64,000 bases of DNA from NCBI RefSeq assembly GCF_043876835.1, contig NZ_JBAWJZ010000006.1, forward strand, positions 194,970-258,969, written 5' to 3'. A model generated the notes under the pieces. That model made no database searches, was not told the DNA's origin, and worked only from the letters and a program-made list of their open reading frames with translations. Source of the DNA: Yeosuana sp043876835. GTDB lineage: Bacteria; Bacteroidota; Bacteroidia; Flavobacteriales; Flavobacteriaceae. How positions within the stretch are numbered: position 1 is the first letter of the stretch; each line of letters starts with the position of its first letter. Shown here piece after piece: positions 61,981 to 64,000 of this stretch. The position numbers and the translations under genes were made by a program.

Positions 61981-62763
61981 TTACCATATAATATTACTCC
62001 AATATTGTTGTCCTATTGCTAATTTTGCTTTAGAAATAATTGCGTTTTTTTCTGTCGAGTTAAGTAAGTCTGACAAAATATTAGTTGAGTTTGCTGGGTC
62101 AACAATTCGGCTAGAAAGTGGATTACTTGTATCCTTACTTAATTCTTGTAAAATAAACCAAAAATTGTCTCCAAGTTTGGAATAGTCTTTTGATTTTCCT
62201 GATAAAATATTGATGGTTAAATATTCTAAATAAACAGAAGAAAAATCAAGTCCATTAAGTTCTCTCCATATTTTTAAAAGTTTTATTTCATTTAATCTAC
62301 CTGAACCAGAAACATCATTAATATGCTTTTGGATATTCGTTTGTCTCCAGGAATCTATTTTTGAAACATAAATCCAATGGTCGTTTGTGTTTCCTGAATG
62401 CTTTCGAGCAGGTGTAATATCCACTTCCAAAGTTCCAATTTCAATCCTAAAAGAAACGTTTTGTTTTCTAACAGGGTTATATCTTGCTTTTAGATGTGAA
62501 TGCAACGAATCGTATATACTTTTTAATCCTCCACTATTTGAATTGCAACTACTTGATAGTGAAATTAGATAGTCAACGTCAGAAGCTAATGATATTGCTG
62601 TGCCTTTGGCTCTAGAGCCAGAATTGATGATTGAAATGTAGCAGGAAGAAGCCCAAGATTCAAGACTAGATTTTAGTGTTGAAATATTTGAATTATAACT
62701 TTCTAAATTTCTTGGTGCATACTTATCTAAAATTGTTTGTAAATACATATTAATTTCAGTCAA
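61981..62763 (-). CDS. Cassette 8 second gene, CD-NTase-like nucleotidyltransferase
   Basis: 260 residues. Pol-beta-type nucleotidyltransferase with Gly49-Ser50 (NSGSRAKGTAISLASDVDYL), Asp62 and Asp64, and a third Asp115 in TLEVDITPARK. This spacing and the DITPA third motif are as in SMODS/CD-NTase enzymes that make cyclic oligonucleotides in CBASS. The C-terminal half is helical (LLKIWRELNGLDFSSVYLEYL), as in OAS-type domains. Its start overlaps the membrane-protein gene at 62756 by 8 bp, so the two are made together. Confidence 0.82.
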   Translation of the reverse strand: MTEINMYLQTILDKYAPRNLESYNSNISTLKSSLESWASSCYISIINSGSRAKGTAISLASDVDYLISLSSSCNSNSGGLKSIYDSLHSHLKARYNPVRKQNVSFRIEIGTLEVDITPARKHSGNTNDHWIYVSKIDSWRQTNIQKHINDVSGSGRLNEIKLLKIWRELNGLDFSSVYLEYLTINILSGKSKDYSKLGDNFWFILQELSKDTSNPLSSRIVDPANSTNILSDLLNSTEKNAIISKAKLAIGQQYWSNIIW

Positions 62764-63277
62764 AACTTGTGGTTATTAATGAATTCAAAATATCGTTAAG
62801 TAATCGTCCTTTAAAGTTCACAACCACTGTGTTTGATTTATTCGCAATCTCTGACATCTTATCGTGAGGAATTGAACCAGCTTTTGCGAAAATGATAACT
62901 GCAGTATTGTGATTTCGTCTTGCTAAAAAAATATGGTCTATCTGATTACTGCTTGTTTCCCAGTCGACAATTAAAAGAGTGTGGTCTTTTGCTTTATCAA
63001 TGTTATCTAAAGTAATATGAATTACATTTCCTTTTTTAAATATGTCTGTATCAGTTATACATTCTTTCAACGAAGAATATGCTTCAGCACTTCCAATAAT
63101 AGCAACTTTTCTGCGCCAAACAGCTTTTCCAATTCTAAATACTAAAGGTGAAATTCCAAGTACAATACATACTATTCTGTATATAATTCCAATTGTTGCA
63201 AAAACAACTGTAAGTCCACCAACAATTATAAATATTGGGTGATTAAAAAAATCGACTATTTGTTGGATAATATTCAT
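62756..63277 (-). CDS. Cassette 8 first gene, membrane-anchored alpha/beta protein, possible CBASS effector
   Basis: 173 residues. One or two membrane helices at residues 13-50 (HPIFIIVGGLTVVFATIGII, VCIVLGISPLVFRIG), a basic stop-transfer (KAVWRRK), then a small alpha/beta domain (KVAIIGSAEAYSSLKECI, HTLLIVDWETSS, NTAVIIFAKAGSIPHDKM, NTVVVNFKGRLLNDIL) with Rossmann or receiver-like alternation. Family not recognised. Coupled by overlap to a CD-NTase, it would fit a membrane-disrupting effector with a ligand-sensing domain. This role is inferred. Confidence 0.75.
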   Translation of the reverse strand: MNIIQQIVDFFNHPIFIIVGGLTVVFATIGIIYRIVCIVLGISPLVFRIGKAVWRRKVAIIGSAEAYSSLKECITDTDIFKKGNVIHITLDNIDKAKDHTLLIVDWETSSNQIDHIFLARRNHNTAVIIFAKAGSIPHDKMSEIANKSNTVVVNFKGRLLNDILNSLITTSFD

Positions 63278-63319
63278 TGTTTGTTAGTTTTTTGGTTGTT
63301 GTTCGTTGTTTTTTTCTAT

Positions 63320-63458
63320 GGCTGGTAACGGTATTTTATAAGATTTGTGCGACTGAGAAATCGGAGATTTTTCGGATGTAGCAAATCGTTAGTTGAATGT
63401 TTGTCGGTTCATTATTTAGTTTAAATGTAAGCATAAATTTTATGAGGTGTTGTACGCA
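63320..63458. repeat. attC-like element I
   Basis: R boxes GGCTGGTAAC and GTTGTACGCA. Arms TTATAAGATTTGTGC and GCATAAATTTTATGA pair with G.T wobbles only. Central GAAATC-gga-GATTTTTC. The most diverged intact member. Confidence 0.8.
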
Positions 63459-63463
63459 GGCTT

Positions 63464-63886
63464 TTATTCAGGTTTATATTCAAATATTATTTTCGGATTT
63501 ACAGATTCCGATTCTTTTTTTTGTCTAAAAATCTTTAATTTCTCATTATACTTAATTGTTAAAGTATCAAAACTTTTCCACTCAAAACTTATGTCTGTCG
63601 TTTTAATATTTGCTAAACTCGCAGAAAAAATCAGTTCAGAATTTTCAATTTCTGTCGGGTAATTACAATCAGATGCAGTAATCTGGATTGAATTATTAGC
63701 TGTTGCGTTTCCATTCAGTTCATACATTGCAACTTTTCGTAATCCTTCATAATCACATTCCTGTTTGATAAGCAATTCAATTGGTTTTTCGAACAAGCCA
63801 AAATTGGTGAACCAAATTCCGAATCCGATAATTGTAATTATTCCTCCCAATAAAATCAGGATTGTGGTTTTTCTTTTATTTTTCAT
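63464..63886 (-). CDS. Cassette 9 gene, small membrane-anchored protein
   Basis: 140 residues. N-terminal membrane helix (TTILILLGGIITIIGFGIWF) then an exported domain with two cysteines (QECDYEGL and ASDCNYPTEI) and a beta-rich pattern. Not recognised. Stop is 6 bp from the left boundary; start 32 bp from the right. Confidence 0.72.
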   Translation of the reverse strand: MKNKRKTTILILLGGIITIIGFGIWFTNFGLFEKPIELLIKQECDYEGLRKVAMYELNGNATANNSIQITASDCNYPTEIENSELIFSASLANIKTTDISFEWKSFDTLTIKYNEKLKIFRQKKESESVNPKIIFEYKPE

Positions 63887-63917
63887 TGGATTTTTTGTTC
63901 CTCAATTTTTTTCTGCT

Positions 63918-64000
63918 TGCGTACAACGGTTATGTATAAGAATAGTGCGTAGTTTGAGTGCGAGGATTTTCCGAAGGAAAATCAGATGCAAGCAAACAAG
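63918..64000. repeat. attC-like element J, cut by the window edge
   Basis: R box TGCGTACAAC, arm GTATAAGAATAGTGCG, central GATTTTCC-gaa-GGAAAATC, nearly the same as the left part of D. The array continues to the right. Confidence 0.82.

Noticed and set aside
61798..62022. Plus-strand ORFs reading through attC-like elements (also 56037-56439 and 60372-60624)
   Set aside because: They consist mostly of the element sequence and antisense of real genes; similarity among them comes from the shared repeat, not from protein conservation.
55313..64000. CRISPR array
   Set aside because: Repeats are about 138 bp, spaced 360-1460 bp apart and separated by genes; no short uniform spacers and no cas genes.

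Overview
The window is AT-rich chromosomal DNA from a member of the Flavobacteriaceae (Bacteroidota). The evidence is the secretion signals and lipoboxes, promoter elements of the TAnnTTTG type, the ClpC, GyrA, TM2, GIN-domain and DUF4097-like proteins, and intergenic palindromes of a kind common in marine flavobacteria. Genus cannot be read from the sequence with confidence.

Region 1 (1-28.1 kb) is ordinary core genome: a truncated PAS histidine kinase, XerD, small outer-membrane barrels (one with a lost ATG), AroQ, lipoamide dehydrogenase, NDH-2, two overlapping MsrB genes, an M48 lipoprotein protease, an ECF sigma operon with putative anti-sigma and auto-adhesin-like products, ClpC, GyrA, a TPR protein, an NlpC/P60 hydrolase, a thiolase, a PgpH-type HD phosphodiesterase, and a tRNA-Ser/Pro/Arg cluster.

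Region 2 (28.4-48.7 kb) is a complete nitrate assimilation locus. A porin-like barrel (47420) and an NrtABCD-type ABC importer (43155-47382), together with NarK (35297), bring in nitrate. A single-chain nitrate reductase fused to an FAD/NAD and BFD-type electron-input module (36844) reduces nitrate to nitrite, and NirB plus NirD (28416, 31165) reduce nitrite to ammonium. A NarX/NarL-like two-component pair and an FNR-like regulator with four FNR-spaced cysteines are encoded in the locus. A protein with a nitrite-reductase fold but no sirohaem cysteines, fused to rubredoxin (40457), is the most unusual enzyme-like product. Four transcription units share a perfect palindrome, TAAGTA-N4-TACTTA, just upstream of the start codon.

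Region 3 (49.4-64 kb) is accessory. It begins with a 3' fragment of a tRNA-fMet gene (probable attachment site), nested IS3 fragments and a kup-kdpDE potassium unit. From 55.3 kb to the right edge there is an array of compact one- or two-gene cassettes, all on the minus strand, separated by about 138-bp structured elements. Each cassette's two ends are complementary over 9-10 bp that are unique to that cassette. The elements fold into an imperfect hairpin whose deviations are almost all G.T wobbles on the strand opposite the genes. This is the logic of integron attC sites with a non-canonical core, and no integron integrase is seen in the window. Cargo includes a CD-NTase plus membrane-protein pair (CBASS-like), a CoiA-like nuclease, a trypsin-like protease, a SUKH lipoprotein and several unknowns.
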